Assembly: GCA_947441065.1 (NCBI GenBank)
Contig: CANESI010000012.1
Span: forward strand, 1-64,000
Length of the DNA stretch: 64,000 nt
Reading direction: 5' to 3'
Source of the DNA: Caulobacteraceae bacterium
GTDB taxonomy: Bacteria > Pseudomonadota > Alphaproteobacteria > Caulobacterales > Caulobacteraceae
The notes beneath the pieces were generated by a model that was not told where the DNA came from, ran no database searches, and was given only the letters and a program-made list of their open reading frames with translations. Made by a program: the position numbers and the translations under genes. This document shows, piece after piece, positions 46,288 to 55,494 of this stretch (position 1 is the stretch's first letter; each line of letters opens with the position of its first letter).

Positions 46288-46764
46288 GTGAGTGTCTTGA
46301 TGCAAATCGGCGATCTGTTGGACGTGGATGCGATCATCCCTCAGGTGAACGCACCGTCCAAGCGGCAGGCGCTCGCGCTTGTGGCTGACGTCGCCGCTCG
46401 GCGATTTGGGCTTAAGGCATCAGAGGTCCTAGAGGCCTTGCTCGAGCGTGAGCAACTCGGCTCGACCGGTGTTGGCCACGGCGTGGGTGTGCCCCACGCA
46501 AGGCTCAGCGGCCTAGAGCGGATGAGGGGCGTCTTTGTGCGTCTCGAAACACCGATCGACTTTAAGGCGGTCGACGAACAGCCTGTTGATCTGCTCTTTG
46601 CCCTCTTTGCGCCAGCCGATGCGGGCGCTGAGCATCTGCGGGCCTTGGCAAGGGTGAGCCGGATCTTGCGTCGCGCTGCCTTGCGCGAACAGCTTCGCCA
46701 ATCCCATACGGCTGACGCCCTGTTCGCCCTTCTGGTACAAGAACAGGAAGCGTCGGCCGCTTAG
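46288..46764 (+). CDS. ptsN: PTS IIA-like nitrogen-regulatory protein PtsN
   Basis: 158-residue EIIA-Ntr protein, a phosphoacceptor in the nitrogen PTS that regulates potassium, nitrogen and stress responses. The phospho-histidine is in GHGVGVPHARL (H70 from the GTG start at 46288; H66 if the ATG at 46300 is used). Family features: EREQLGSTGVG and LLFALFAPADAGAEHLRALA. Gene order rpoN-hpf-ptsN is conserved in proteobacteria. Confidence 0.95.
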   Translation: MSVLMQIGDLLDVDAIIPQVNAPSKRQALALVADVAARRFGLKASEVLEALLEREQLGSTGVGHGVGVPHARLSGLERMRGVFVRLETPIDFKAVDEQPVDLLFALFAPADAGAEHLRALARVSRILRRAALREQLRQSHTADALFALLVQEQEASAA

Positions 46765-46782
46765 GCCAAGCTCTTTGTTAGC

Positions 46783-47037
46783 CTAGTGGACCGATACCGG
46801 GGCCATCTCATGGGCCAAGGCCGCGGCGACGGCGGAATCGCGATCACCGAGAATGGCCAGACAGTCACCATTGGCACCATGGACGGCATAGAGGATCTGG
46901 TCCGGGGGGATCGGACGGCCCTCTTCATCCTGAACGGGCGTCGAGGCAAGGACCTGCCCAGCCGCGACCGGACGGACATAGACCATGTGCGGCGCGCCCA
47001 AGGCGGTGAACTCTTCTATCGTCAATTGCAGCGTCAT
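46783..47037 (-). CDS. DUF1150 family protein
   Basis: 84-residue protein, start ATG 47037 with AGGAAG about 8 bases upstream. MVYVRPVAAGQVL and YAVHGANGDCLAILGDRDSA match DUF1150. The family occurs beside hsp20 in Alphaproteobacteria and its function is unknown. It is 43 bases downstream of the Hsp20 gene on the same strand. Confidence 0.88.
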   Translation of the reverse strand: MTLQLTIEEFTALGAPHMVYVRPVAAGQVLASTPVQDEEGRPIPPDQILYAVHGANGDCLAILGDRDSAVAAALAHEMAPVSVH

Positions 47038-47080
47038 GATGACCGCTTCCTTCTTGCAAAGCCTCAAGCCCGCTGGCGGT

Positions 47081-47509
47081 TCAGCCCAGCATCTTGATGG
47101 GGATATCCCGGATCAGCCTTTCAGGCTGCGGGCGGTTTAGATCGATATGGAGCAGGCCATGCTCCATGCTGGCACCCTGGACCACCATCCCGTCCGCTAA
47201 GACGAAATTGCGGATGAAATTGCGGGCGGCGATGCCTCGGTGCAGATAGGCGCGGTCTGCGCCGCTTGGACCACGGTCCTTGTCGCCCCGGCCGGTGACG
47301 ACCAGCTGATTATCCTCAACCGTGACCGACAGTTGCTCAGGCGAGAACCCGGCAACCGCCAATGTGATGCGCAAGCGCCCCTCGGCCCGCTCTTCGACAT
47401 TATAGGGCGGATAGCCCTCAGCCGCCGCCTTGGCAGCCCGTTCGATCAGCGCGCGGGTGTGGTCGAAGCCCAAAAGGAAAGGACTGTCGAACAGGATGGT
47501 TCGGTTCAT
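47081..47509 (-). CDS. Small heat-shock protein Hsp20 (second type)
   Basis: 142-residue alpha-crystallin chaperone, start ATG 47509 (MNRTILFDSPFLLGFDHTR), the N-terminus of the alphaproteobacterial class paired with DUF1150. Core: EGYPPYNVEERAEGRLRIT and FSPEQLSVTVEDNQLVVTG; end: GLLHIDLNRPQPE. The longer frame to 47548 is not supported. A CTTGAAAC sequence on the minus strand near 47620 could be a heat-shock -35 element but lacks a clear -10. Confidence 0.93.
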   Translation of the reverse strand: MNRTILFDSPFLLGFDHTRALIERAAKAAAEGYPPYNVEERAEGRLRITLAVAGFSPEQLSVTVEDNQLVVTGRGDKDRGPSGADRAYLHRGIAARNFIRNFVLADGMVVQGASMEHGLLHIDLNRPQPERLIRDIPIKMLG

Positions 47510-47708
47510 AGGCGAAGCCCTAAGGGAAAAAGCGACTTCGTTGTCCACAGATCACCCGAAACGGCATGGGCCATGATCCAACGTCCCCAGAGATGGCCAT
47601 GGCGAGGGGATGTTTCAAGATGATGGCCTCAGATTGACCCAGACCCTGCCCGGTCCTAATCTTAGGACAACAGATCCCTACGCCCAGCCTCGCCTTTGAA
47701 AGCCGACC

Positions 47709-48635
47709 ATGGCCATCGCCGCCCGCGTCAAACCGACTGACTATTTCACCCCGCAAGAATGGAACCGTCTTTCGGCCCGCTCGTCTTGGAAGGGTCTGGC
47801 TCTGGTCGCCCATGGATGGGCCGTGGTAGGACTGACGATGGTGGTGGGTGCCCTTTGGCCGATCACCATTCCCTTTGGCATTATGATTGTCGGTGCTCGG
47901 CAGCTTGGCCTCGCCATCCTGCAGCACGACGCCGCCCACGGCGCCCTGCATCCCAACCTTAAGATCAATGATTGGGTGGCCGAATGGTTCTGTTCGCCGG
48001 GGGTTCAGCGCTACCGCGACTATCACCTGCAGCACCATAAGTTTGCCCAGCAGGCCGAGGATCCCGATCTGGTCCTGTCCGCGCCATTTCCGATCACGCC
48101 AACCTCTTTGCGTCGCAAGATCGCGCGGGACCTGACAGGACGCACCTTCTTCAAGCAGCGGTTCGGCTCATCCTATAACCGGATCAAGAACCGCAAGCCC
48201 GGCCAGCCGCTCTTGCCCCTCATCACGGCGGAACTGCGCCGCCATCGCCGGTTTCTAATCGCCAATGGTCTGGGCCTGACGGTCTTTAGTCTTGCGGGCT
48301 ATGGCTGGATCTATGTGGTCCTGTGGCTGGTGCCGATGGCCACCTGGTTTCCAATGATCACAAGGCTGCGCAACATTGCCGAACATGCGCTGGTGGACAA
48401 GGACGAGCCCGATCCCCTGCGTCATGCCCGCACGACCAAGGCCAACCTGATTGAGCGCATGCTGATCGCGCCCTATTGGGTCAACTATCACTGCGAGCAC
48501 CACATGTTCATGCACATGCCCTGCTGGAACCTGCCCAAGGCCCACCGCCTCCTCGCCGCCAAGGGATTCACCGCCCAGATGGAGGTCCAAACCGGCTACC
48601 GCACCGTTCTTGCGGCAGCCGCTTCGGCGGCGTGA
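47709..48635 (+). CDS. Fatty acid desaturase family protein
   Basis: 308-residue membrane di-iron desaturase/hydroxylase. The three histidine boxes are HDAAHGALH near residue 79, YHLQHHKFAQ near 105 and NYHCEHHMFMHMP near 262, with two hydrophobic hairpins between them. NIAEHALVDK is a further His near 225. The acyl substrate (fatty acid, lipid or carotenoid-type) cannot be told. Confidence 0.9.
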   Translation: MAIAARVKPTDYFTPQEWNRLSARSSWKGLALVAHGWAVVGLTMVVGALWPITIPFGIMIVGARQLGLAILQHDAAHGALHPNLKINDWVAEWFCSPGVQRYRDYHLQHHKFAQQAEDPDLVLSAPFPITPTSLRRKIARDLTGRTFFKQRFGSSYNRIKNRKPGQPLLPLITAELRRHRRFLIANGLGLTVFSLAGYGWIYVVLWLVPMATWFPMITRLRNIAEHALVDKDEPDPLRHARTTKANLIERMLIAPYWVNYHCEHHMFMHMPCWNLPKAHRLLAAKGFTAQMEVQTGYRTVLAAAASAA

Positions 48636-48647
48636 GGCCGGAGCCCC

Positions 48648-49748
48648 TTAGGTCAGCAGCACAACCTTCACGCAGTCACCGTGATGTTGCGCCACCACAG
48701 CCTCATTGATCTGGGCCAGGGGGAAGGTCTTGATCAGGCGTTCGAGCGGCAAACGGCCTTCGCGCCAGTGGGTCATCAATTCGGGCAGGAAGAGGTCCGG
48801 GTCGCTGTCGCCCTCGATGATACCGCGAACCGTCTGGCCAAAGGTCAGGACTGTTCCCAGATCACCGGGCATGGGCGTGCCTGCAGGCGGAATGCCGACA
48901 ATACCAAACACGCCCTTGGGACCAAGACAGGCCATGGTTGCGGTCAAGGTGTCCGGGCGGCCTGTCGTGTCAAAGGCATAGTCCACGCCAATGGGGACAA
49001 TGGCACGCACAGCGGCGGCCAGATCGGGCTCGGCCACCGGATCAATCACATGGGTCGCGCCAAGCTCGAGAGCAAGGCTGCGGCGCACCGCATGGGGCTC
49101 GACGACAATGACCGTGCCGCAGCCTTGAATCTTCGCCCCCATCACCGCGCTTAGGCCCACCGCCCCGCCGCCAAGGATCAGGAGGCTGGACCCCGCCTCA
49201 CAGACCAGAGCCTTCATGATGCCGCCCGCGCCCGTCTGGATGCCGCAGCCCATCGGTCCGGCGACCTCAAAGGGCATGTCGGCGGGCAGCTTGATCAGAT
49301 TGCGCTCATAGGTCAGGGCGTGGGTCGCCAAGGAGGACTGGCCAAAGAAGTTGCTGGCCAGATCGGCGCCGTCCTGATGGATGGATTTGGAGCCATCGAG
49401 TCTCATGCCAATATAGTTCATGGCGGGCATGGTGTGACAATAGGCCGGATCGCCGCTGTTGCAGCGCGCACAGGCCCCGCAGGAGCGGAAGGTGATCGCC
49501 ACCCGGTCCCCGGTCGCGACCTTGGTCACGTCAGCCCCGACCGCCTCAACCACGCCGGCCCCTTCGTGCCCGAGCACCGCAGGCAGGGCGAAAGGCATGG
49601 CCCCGTCTCTGGCGACAAGGTCGGTATGGCACAGACCCACCGCATGGATACGCACGCGGATCTCGTCGGCGCGCGGCTCATCCAACTCCACCGTCTCTAG
49701 GGTGAAATCCGCGCCCGGCGTGCGGGCGACTGCGGCTGTAATCTTCAT
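48648..49748 (-). CDS. Zinc-dependent NAD(P) alcohol dehydrogenase (class III/AdhB-like)
   Basis: 366-residue MDR-family dehydrogenase. Catalytic zinc site GLCHTDL and GHEGAGVVEAVG; structural zinc cysteines in FRSCGACARCNSGDPAYC; Rossmann motif LILGGGAVGLSAVMGAKI near residue 195. Related enzymes oxidise aryl or allylic alcohols. It is divergent from the P450 gene (149 bases between starts), so the pair may process one substrate class. Confidence 0.92.
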   Translation of the reverse strand: MKITAAVARTPGADFTLETVELDEPRADEIRVRIHAVGLCHTDLVARDGAMPFALPAVLGHEGAGVVEAVGADVTKVATGDRVAITFRSCGACARCNSGDPAYCHTMPAMNYIGMRLDGSKSIHQDGADLASNFFGQSSLATHALTYERNLIKLPADMPFEVAGPMGCGIQTGAGGIMKALVCEAGSSLLILGGGAVGLSAVMGAKIQGCGTVIVVEPHAVRRSLALELGATHVIDPVAEPDLAAAVRAIVPIGVDYAFDTTGRPDTLTATMACLGPKGVFGIVGIPPAGTPMPGDLGTVLTFGQTVRGIIEGDSDPDLFLPELMTHWREGRLPLERLIKTFPLAQINEAVVAQHHGDCVKVVLLT

Positions 49749-49897
49749 GGGGGTTTCTCGCCTAAATCTTTGTCTTTTACCTTATCGCCATTTAGATAGA
49801 GTTTGACCCGGCCCGCAAGGCTGCTGCCTGCTGGTCGCAAAGATCGCTGCAACCGCGCCATCACGCTCGGACCAGCGCCCCTGTGGAGGATAAGCCG

Positions 49898-51193
49898 TTG
49901 AGCACCCAAGACCTCGCTATCGCCCCGGAAATGGCCATCAATCTGGTAGACCCCGCGGCCTATGCCGATGATCGTTTGCATGACACCTACACGTGGCTGC
50001 GGGCCAACAATCCCTTGGCGCGCGCCCATATTGACGGGTTCGAGCCGTTCTGGGTGGTGACCAAACATGCCGACATCCTCGAGATCAGCCGTCAGAACGA
50101 CCTGTTCCACAGCGGCGACCTGCCTACGACCCTGACCACCATCGAGGGCCTAGAGCGGACCAAGGAAATCACCGGCGGCAGTCCGCACCTGATCCGCTCG
50201 CTGGTTCAGATGGATGCGCCAGACCATCCCAAATATCGCGCCCTTACCCAGGGCTGGTTCATGCCGCAAAATATCCGCAAGCTGGAAGACCAGATCCGCG
50301 CCATTGCCAAGGCCTCGGTCGACCGGATGGCGGCGCACGGCGCGGCCAATGGCGGGCGCTGTGACTTTGTGCGCGACGTGGCCATGGGCTTTCCGCTGCA
50401 TGTGATCATGAGCATTCTGGGCGTGCCCGAAGAGGATGAGGGCCGCATGCTGATGCTGACCCAAGAACTGTTCGGGGCCCAAGATCCCGACACGGCCCGC
50501 AGCGTCGCCGCCATGACATCCGAGCAGTTCGCCATGATGATGCAGGCTATCGTTGCCGACTTCACCGGCTATTTCGAAGCCATCAGCGCCGACCGCCGGG
50601 CCAATCCACGTGAAGATCTGGCGACCATCATCGCCAATGCCATGATCGACGGCGAGCCCATCTCGCCCTTCGAGGCCACCGGCTATTACATCATCGTCGC
50701 CACCGCCGGTCACGATACGACCTCCTCCTCCACCGCTGGCGGCTTTTGGGCCTTGGCGCAGGACCCGGCCATGTTGGCCAAGCTTCAGGCGGAGCCGGAC
50801 CTGATCGCGGGCCTCGTCGATGAGGCCATCCGCTGGACGACGCCGGTCAAGAACTTCATGCGCTCGGCGACCGAAGACACCGAAATTGCCGGTCAAAAGA
50901 TCGCCAAGGGTGACTGGATCATGCTGTGCTACGCCTCGGGCAACCGCGACGAAGAGGTGTTCGACGAACCCTTCACCTTCAGCCCCGAACGCAGCCCCAA
51001 CAAGCATCTGGCCTTTGGATATGGCGCGCATCTGTGCCTTGGTCAGCACCTGGCCAAGATGGAAATGCGCATCCTGTTCGAAGAACTGATCCCGCGCTTG
51101 AAGTCGGTCTCGATGGATGGCGAGATGAAGCTGACCCAAAGCACCTTCGTGAACGGCCCCAAGACCCTGCCGATCCGGTTCGAAATGATCTAG
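49898..51193 (+). CDS. Cytochrome P450
   Basis: 431-residue soluble bacterial P450. The start is TTG at 49898, because GGAGGA lies 7 bases upstream; the frame can be read from GTG 49883 but that overlaps the ribosome site. Oxygen-binding I helix AGHDTTSSSTAGG near residue 265; heme ligand in FGYGAHLCLGQHLAKME, Cys380. It resembles P450s of sterol/terpenoid or alkane-type oxidation in actinobacteria and sphingomonads. No ferredoxin or reductase gene is adjacent. The hydroxylated substrate is unknown. Confidence 0.92.
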   Translation: MSTQDLAIAPEMAINLVDPAAYADDRLHDTYTWLRANNPLARAHIDGFEPFWVVTKHADILEISRQNDLFHSGDLPTTLTTIEGLERTKEITGGSPHLIRSLVQMDAPDHPKYRALTQGWFMPQNIRKLEDQIRAIAKASVDRMAAHGAANGGRCDFVRDVAMGFPLHVIMSILGVPEEDEGRMLMLTQELFGAQDPDTARSVAAMTSEQFAMMMQAIVADFTGYFEAISADRRANPREDLATIIANAMIDGEPISPFEATGYYIIVATAGHDTTSSSTAGGFWALAQDPAMLAKLQAEPDLIAGLVDEAIRWTTPVKNFMRSATEDTEIAGQKIAKGDWIMLCYASGNRDEEVFDEPFTFSPERSPNKHLAFGYGAHLCLGQHLAKMEMRILFEELIPRLKSVSMDGEMKLTQSTFVNGPKTLPIRFEMI

Positions 51194-51199
51194 CGGGCA

Positions 51200-51520
51200 G
51201 ACCCCCTACCCCCGCTGCGCGGGTACTTCCCCCAAAGGGGGAAGATTTGCCGTCCGTGATCTTCCCCCTCTGGGGGAAGTGGCGCGCAGCGCCGAAGGGG
51301 GCTTTGTTTCCTATCCCGTGTTCCCCGCGAAGGCGGGGACCCAGACCTTTACGCACCGCCGGATCGTTCATGGAACCTCCCCGTCCTTCGACGCGCTCAG
51401 GATGAGGATGAAGGTGAGGGCCGTGGATGAACACCCCCTCACCCAACCCTCTCCCCCAAGGGGGCGAGGGCTAGAACCTATAAGCCCTCTCCCTGTGGGA
51501 GAGGGTTGGGTGAGGGCCTT
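51200..51520. repeat. Intergenic cluster: family B palindrome, family C hairpin, CTTCGACGCGCTCAG unit, family A element
   Basis: Fills the gap between convergent P450 and thiolase-like genes. Family B at 51200-51305, family C (TTCCCCGCGAAGGCGGGGAC) at about 51321-51345, a GTCCTTCGACGCGCTCAGGA unit near 51383 and family A at about 51435-51519, with the same inner spacer type as the copies at 7125 and 7335. No coding sequence. Confidence 0.85.
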
Positions 51521-51545
51521 TCTTGTTTCCTTGAAGAACAAACCC

Positions 51546-53096
51546 CTACGCCGCCCTAAACCCCAAAATCATATTCCGGCCCTTGTCATCCTGCCCAAGG
51601 GTCAGGACCGAACCAAGCGGCTCTTCAGCGATCATGGCCTCTACAATATCAGGACGATCACTCATGGCCGCGACCCGCGCGCCATCCGCCGTCCGCGCCA
51701 CGACAACCGCGCGGGGAACAGGACCGCTATAGTCAATCGTGTAGCTTTCCATCGAGACCTCACCGCTCGCCTGTTCGGCCAGAACCGGGGCGGGCCAGGC
51801 ATCAATCTGGGCCTGCAGGGCCTTGCTGCTGAAGGGGGCCCAGGCCTTGGGCTTGGTCGAATAGACCCCGACCGAATATTTCGACAAGAACCCGCCATTG
51901 GCCGCGACCAGACCCATGGCCCCGGGCTTGGCACGCAGGGCCCGGACCATGCTGGCCAAGCCATGCATAGAATAGTTGTTCCCCGCCCCGCCAAAGAACG
52001 GCAGACCGCCGGTCAAGGTCAGGCCGCGCGGATCATCCACGGCCAGTCCAAAGGCGTCACAGATATTGAACACCGCGATAGGGAAGCAGCTATAGAGGTC
52101 AAAGATCTCGATATCGGACATGCCAAGACCCGCTAGCGACAGCGCCTGCTTGACCGCCTCGACCGACGCCGGGCTCGAGCCCAGATCTTGCCGCTCTATC
52201 ACCGTGCGCTCTTTGACATCCGCGCCGCCGTGCAGATAGACCCAGCGGTCTTCCGGCACGCCCAGTTCGCGCGCCTTGCCGACCGAGGTCAACAGCACCG
52301 CCGCCCCCTGATTGGCCTGATCGCGCGAGACGACGCGGCGGGGGAAGGGATCGCAGATCAGGCGATTGCGCCCGCTCACCCCTGCGATCTCCTCGGCGGT
52401 AAAGACCTCTTGCGACATGGCGTGGGGATTGGTGTGGGCCACCTTGGTAAAGGGCGCGAACAGCCTGCCCATCTCTAGGCCATAGGCGGTGCGGTCAAGC
52501 CCCCTCTTGGCGCGGCGGGCATTTTCGAAGAGGGCATAGGCTTGAATGGGCGCGCGCACACCATGTTTGGTCAGGTCCACGGTCAAGAGGCCCTCAAGCC
52601 CATAGCCGCGATCTTCCATCTGTCCGCCGATGGTCTCGGACCAGTCACGGCTCTCGCCCTGAGATTGGAGATGGCGGACGGTCGAGATGGCTTCGGAGCC
52701 AAAGATCAGCGCCATGCCCGTGCGCCCCTCGGCGATGGCGTGGCACAGCTCGGTGACCAGATGCTGTGGCCCCTGCCCGCCGGTCACCTCCAAGATCGCA
52801 TGGGCCGGATCGGCCCCGACCCGCTTTGCCACTGCACGGGGCATATTGTCGGCGCAGCCAAAGGGCGCGACGGCTCCGGGGGTAGAGATTTCAAACTGCC
52901 GGATCGCTGCGACCAGATCGATGTGCGCCGCTAGCCCGCCGCCGGGCAAGGCATCCTCGCACGCCGCCCGCCCCGCCCACGCCGCCAGCTCGACCGGAGA
53001 GGCCGCGCTATAGTCCGCCGCGTCGATCCGCTCTGACGCCTCACCAACGCCAATCAAGATAGGGGTGTGATCAAAGGCCGTCATCGGGGCAGACAT
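51546..53096 (-). CDS. Thiolase-like acetyl-CoA acetyltransferase
   Basis: 516-residue protein with a thiolase fold of the SCP-x/acetyl-CoA acetyltransferase type and an added C-terminal beta domain (about 420-516). AGAGG lies 7 bases before the ATG at 53096. Active-site region GNNYSMHGLASMV carries the catalytic His. FDLYSCFPIAVFNICDAFGL and NGGFLSKYSVGVYST are family motifs. Such proteins often act with P450s and enoyl-CoA hydratases in sterol or long side-chain breakdown; here that link is by neighbourhood only. Confidence 0.88.
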   Translation of the reverse strand: MSAPMTAFDHTPILIGVGEASERIDAADYSAASPVELAAWAGRAACEDALPGGGLAAHIDLVAAIRQFEISTPGAVAPFGCADNMPRAVAKRVGADPAHAILEVTGGQGPQHLVTELCHAIAEGRTGMALIFGSEAISTVRHLQSQGESRDWSETIGGQMEDRGYGLEGLLTVDLTKHGVRAPIQAYALFENARRAKRGLDRTAYGLEMGRLFAPFTKVAHTNPHAMSQEVFTAEEIAGVSGRNRLICDPFPRRVVSRDQANQGAAVLLTSVGKARELGVPEDRWVYLHGGADVKERTVIERQDLGSSPASVEAVKQALSLAGLGMSDIEIFDLYSCFPIAVFNICDAFGLAVDDPRGLTLTGGLPFFGGAGNNYSMHGLASMVRALRAKPGAMGLVAANGGFLSKYSVGVYSTKPKAWAPFSSKALQAQIDAWPAPVLAEQASGEVSMESYTIDYSGPVPRAVVVARTADGARVAAMSDRPDIVEAMIAEEPLGSVLTLGQDDKGRNMILGFRAA

Positions 53097-53186
53097 GGGA
53101 CGCTTCCTCTCGCGCTCAGGGTTCTTATCCGTCCTTGGTAGCGCAAGGCTAGGGCTGGCGAAAGACTGCCCTTAGGTGACGGTCCC

Positions 53187-54653
53187 CTAGACCCGCAGGT
53201 TGTGACCGCTGACCTCAGCGCCAACATCCTTTGGCAGGGCTAAGAATATCGGCATGGCCAAGAAGGGGATTAGGCCAAGGCCGATAAAGGTCAGGCGAAT
53301 GGCGGTCTCCTGCCCCATATTCGCGCCGCTCGGACTGACCAAGACCTGCATCAGCGAGGCTGCGATGCCAACGCCAAGGCTTTGGGCCAGGGGCTGGGAC
53401 ATGCCCAACAAAACGCTCCCGCTGCTCATATTGGCGGGCTCAACATCGACATAGGCCAAGGCCCCAAGCGCGGTGAACTGCAAAGAGCGGAAAAAACCAC
53501 CGATCAGCAGGACGGCGATAATCAGACTATGGGGGGTCGAGCGGGTAAAGAGGCCATAGGTAAGGACGCTGACCCCGACGATCACTGAATTGACGGTCAG
53601 GACCGTGCGAAACCCTAACCAGCGAATGATAGGCCTGGCCGTGAACTTCATCAGCAGAGCCGCCGCCGCGCCGGTAAAGGTGATCAGGCCCGTGACAAAG
53701 GCTGAAAGGCCAAAGGAGACCTGTAACAACAGGGTCAGCAAAAAGGGAGATGCCCCAATGACCATCCGCGTAAACTGTCCCCCCACCACCGAGGCGTAGA
53801 AGCTGCGGTTCCCGAGCAGCGACAGATCGACGATCGGCCCCTGCTTGCGGCGCGCATGAAGGATATAGAAAAACCCGCAAAGGCTGCCAAGGGCGATCAG
53901 ACCGGTGATCGCCGGCCAAGGCAACAGGTCTTGACCCAGATTTTGCAGTCCATAGACCAGAGCCGCTAAGCCTATGCCGCTGAGCAAAAACCCCTTCACA
54001 TCGAGGCGCTGTCGCACGGTCTCGCGAATGTCGGGAACGTAAAGGCTGATCAGGACCAGAGCGGCCAGGCCTATGGGCACATTGATAAAGAAAATCCAGC
54101 GCCACGAGCCATAGGTGACAAAGAACCCGCCTAAGATCGGACCGATCACAGGCCCCAGCAAGGCAGGCATGGACAGATAGGACATGGCCCGGACCAGATC
54201 GGACTTCTCGACGGTCTTGAGCAGGATCAAGCGCCCGACCGGCAACATCACCGCCCCCGCTGCTCCGCCCAGCACACGGGCCAGCACCAGTTGCGGGAAG
54301 GTCTGAGCCAGGCCGCAAAAGAGACAGGCCAAGATATAGAGGCCAACGGCCGTGTGAAAGACCGTACGCGTACCATAACGATCCGCGATCCACCCACCGA
54401 TGGGCAAAAACACAGCCGATGCCAACAGATAGGCCGTAATGGCGAACTGAAGATGCAAGGGGCTCTCATTCAAGCTCTTACCCATGGCGGGCAGAGCATT
54501 GACGATGACCGTGGCATTGAGCGTCTGGATCATCATGGCCGCCCCAATGATCAGGGGCACCAGGGTATTGAACTTGGCGCTGAGTGATCTTGGTTCTGGA
54601 GGGGGTTCTGGGGTTGGTTCTGGGGTTGGCTTTGTGGCGGAAATGTCAGTCAT
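53187..54653 (-). CDS. MFS drug-type exporter (DHA2/EmrB family)
   Basis: 488-residue inner-membrane proton antiporter with about 14 hydrophobic segments. Motif A-like GGWIADRYGTRTVF near residue 85 and the DHA2 motif C region MPALLGPVIGPILGGFF near 160. The N-terminus is a proline/glutamate-rich repeat (PTPEPTPEPPPEP). No EmrA-type partner or regulator is adjacent. Substrate not predictable. Confidence 0.92.
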   Translation of the reverse strand: MTDISATKPTPEPTPEPPPEPRSLSAKFNTLVPLIIGAAMMIQTLNATVIVNALPAMGKSLNESPLHLQFAITAYLLASAVFLPIGGWIADRYGTRTVFHTAVGLYILACLFCGLAQTFPQLVLARVLGGAAGAVMLPVGRLILLKTVEKSDLVRAMSYLSMPALLGPVIGPILGGFFVTYGSWRWIFFINVPIGLAALVLISLYVPDIRETVRQRLDVKGFLLSGIGLAALVYGLQNLGQDLLPWPAITGLIALGSLCGFFYILHARRKQGPIVDLSLLGNRSFYASVVGGQFTRMVIGASPFLLTLLLQVSFGLSAFVTGLITFTGAAAALLMKFTARPIIRWLGFRTVLTVNSVIVGVSVLTYGLFTRSTPHSLIIAVLLIGGFFRSLQFTALGALAYVDVEPANMSSGSVLLGMSQPLAQSLGVGIAASLMQVLVSPSGANMGQETAIRLTFIGLGLIPFLAMPIFLALPKDVGAEVSGHNLRV

Positions 54654-54757
54654 TCAGCGCCCGGCCCTTAAGGTTTAATCACCCTGCAGCGCCATAATGG
54701 CCCCTTGAGCGCAGGCTGAAAACCCCTTTCACGCCATGCCGAAACCAAGCCTAGAGT

Positions 54758-55411
54758 CTAATAATTTGTATAGGGATCGTTCGGGCCACCGATCCGTTCG
54801 AGCGTGACATGCAGGCCGCCTCGGTCCGGACGGGTCCAGACCATGTGCCCCTCGGCATCGAGCGCGCGGGTGACCTTCAGGCCCGGGATCGTAAAGGGCA
54901 CCTTGGGCCAGAGGACGGGGCGCAGGACAAAGACGCCCTTCTCATAGGTGACGATGACATGGATCGGCTTGGTATAGCCAAAGGCCGACACATCATGGAT
55001 GGCGTTCTTAAAGGTCCCATCGGCGCGGCCATCAGAGACCGTGCCGCCGCCCATATCGACAATGCGATTGCCGCACTGCTCGATCCGCTCGACATAGTTA
55101 TAGATCGGATCACCGGGCGGCGCCGTCTTGCCCCCGCGCTCCGCCTGCAAGACCTTCCAGATACCGCGCAGGTCCGGCGCGCCGGGGCTTAAGGGCTCAG
55201 TACAGGTCGCCAAGACCGGCGCCGGGAACGTCTTGCCATAGCCCCCCGGCGGCGTATGGGCCACCGCAATAGAACTGGCCATCACCACCCCGGGCAAGGC
55301 CGCCGCCTCCTGACCCTCTGGCGCCGGAAGACAGGCGGTTAGGGTTGCTGCGAGGGCTAGGGCGGCGAAGGGGCGGAGCCTCTGGCGGGATGTGCGGTCA
55401 AAGCGTTTCAT
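54758..55411 (-). CDS. Putative lipoprotein of unknown function
   Basis: 217-residue protein from ATG 55411 (GGGGAACAC just upstream). A lipoprotein signal ends in LTAC with C27 as lipidated residue. The mature part has PDLRGIWKVLQAER and CGNRIVDMGGGTVSDG, suggesting a lipocalin-like or DUF-type beta fold, but I cannot assign a family. Its start is 84 bases from the KAP NTPase stop on the same strand. Confidence 0.78.
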   Translation of the reverse strand: MKRFDRTSRQRLRPFAALALAATLTACLPAPEGQEAAALPGVVMASSIAVAHTPPGGYGKTFPAPVLATCTEPLSPGAPDLRGIWKVLQAERGGKTAPPGDPIYNYVERIEQCGNRIVDMGGGTVSDGRADGTFKNAIHDVSAFGYTKPIHVIVTYEKGVFVLRPVLWPKVPFTIPGLKVTRALDAEGHMVWTRPDRGGLHVTLERIGGPNDPYTNY

Positions 55412-55494
55412 GTGTTCCCCAACCCCAGCGCGACGCGGAGCAGATGGGGGGATTAGGCGCTTAGAGAGAGGTGGGGGCAAGAAGCAATGATAAT

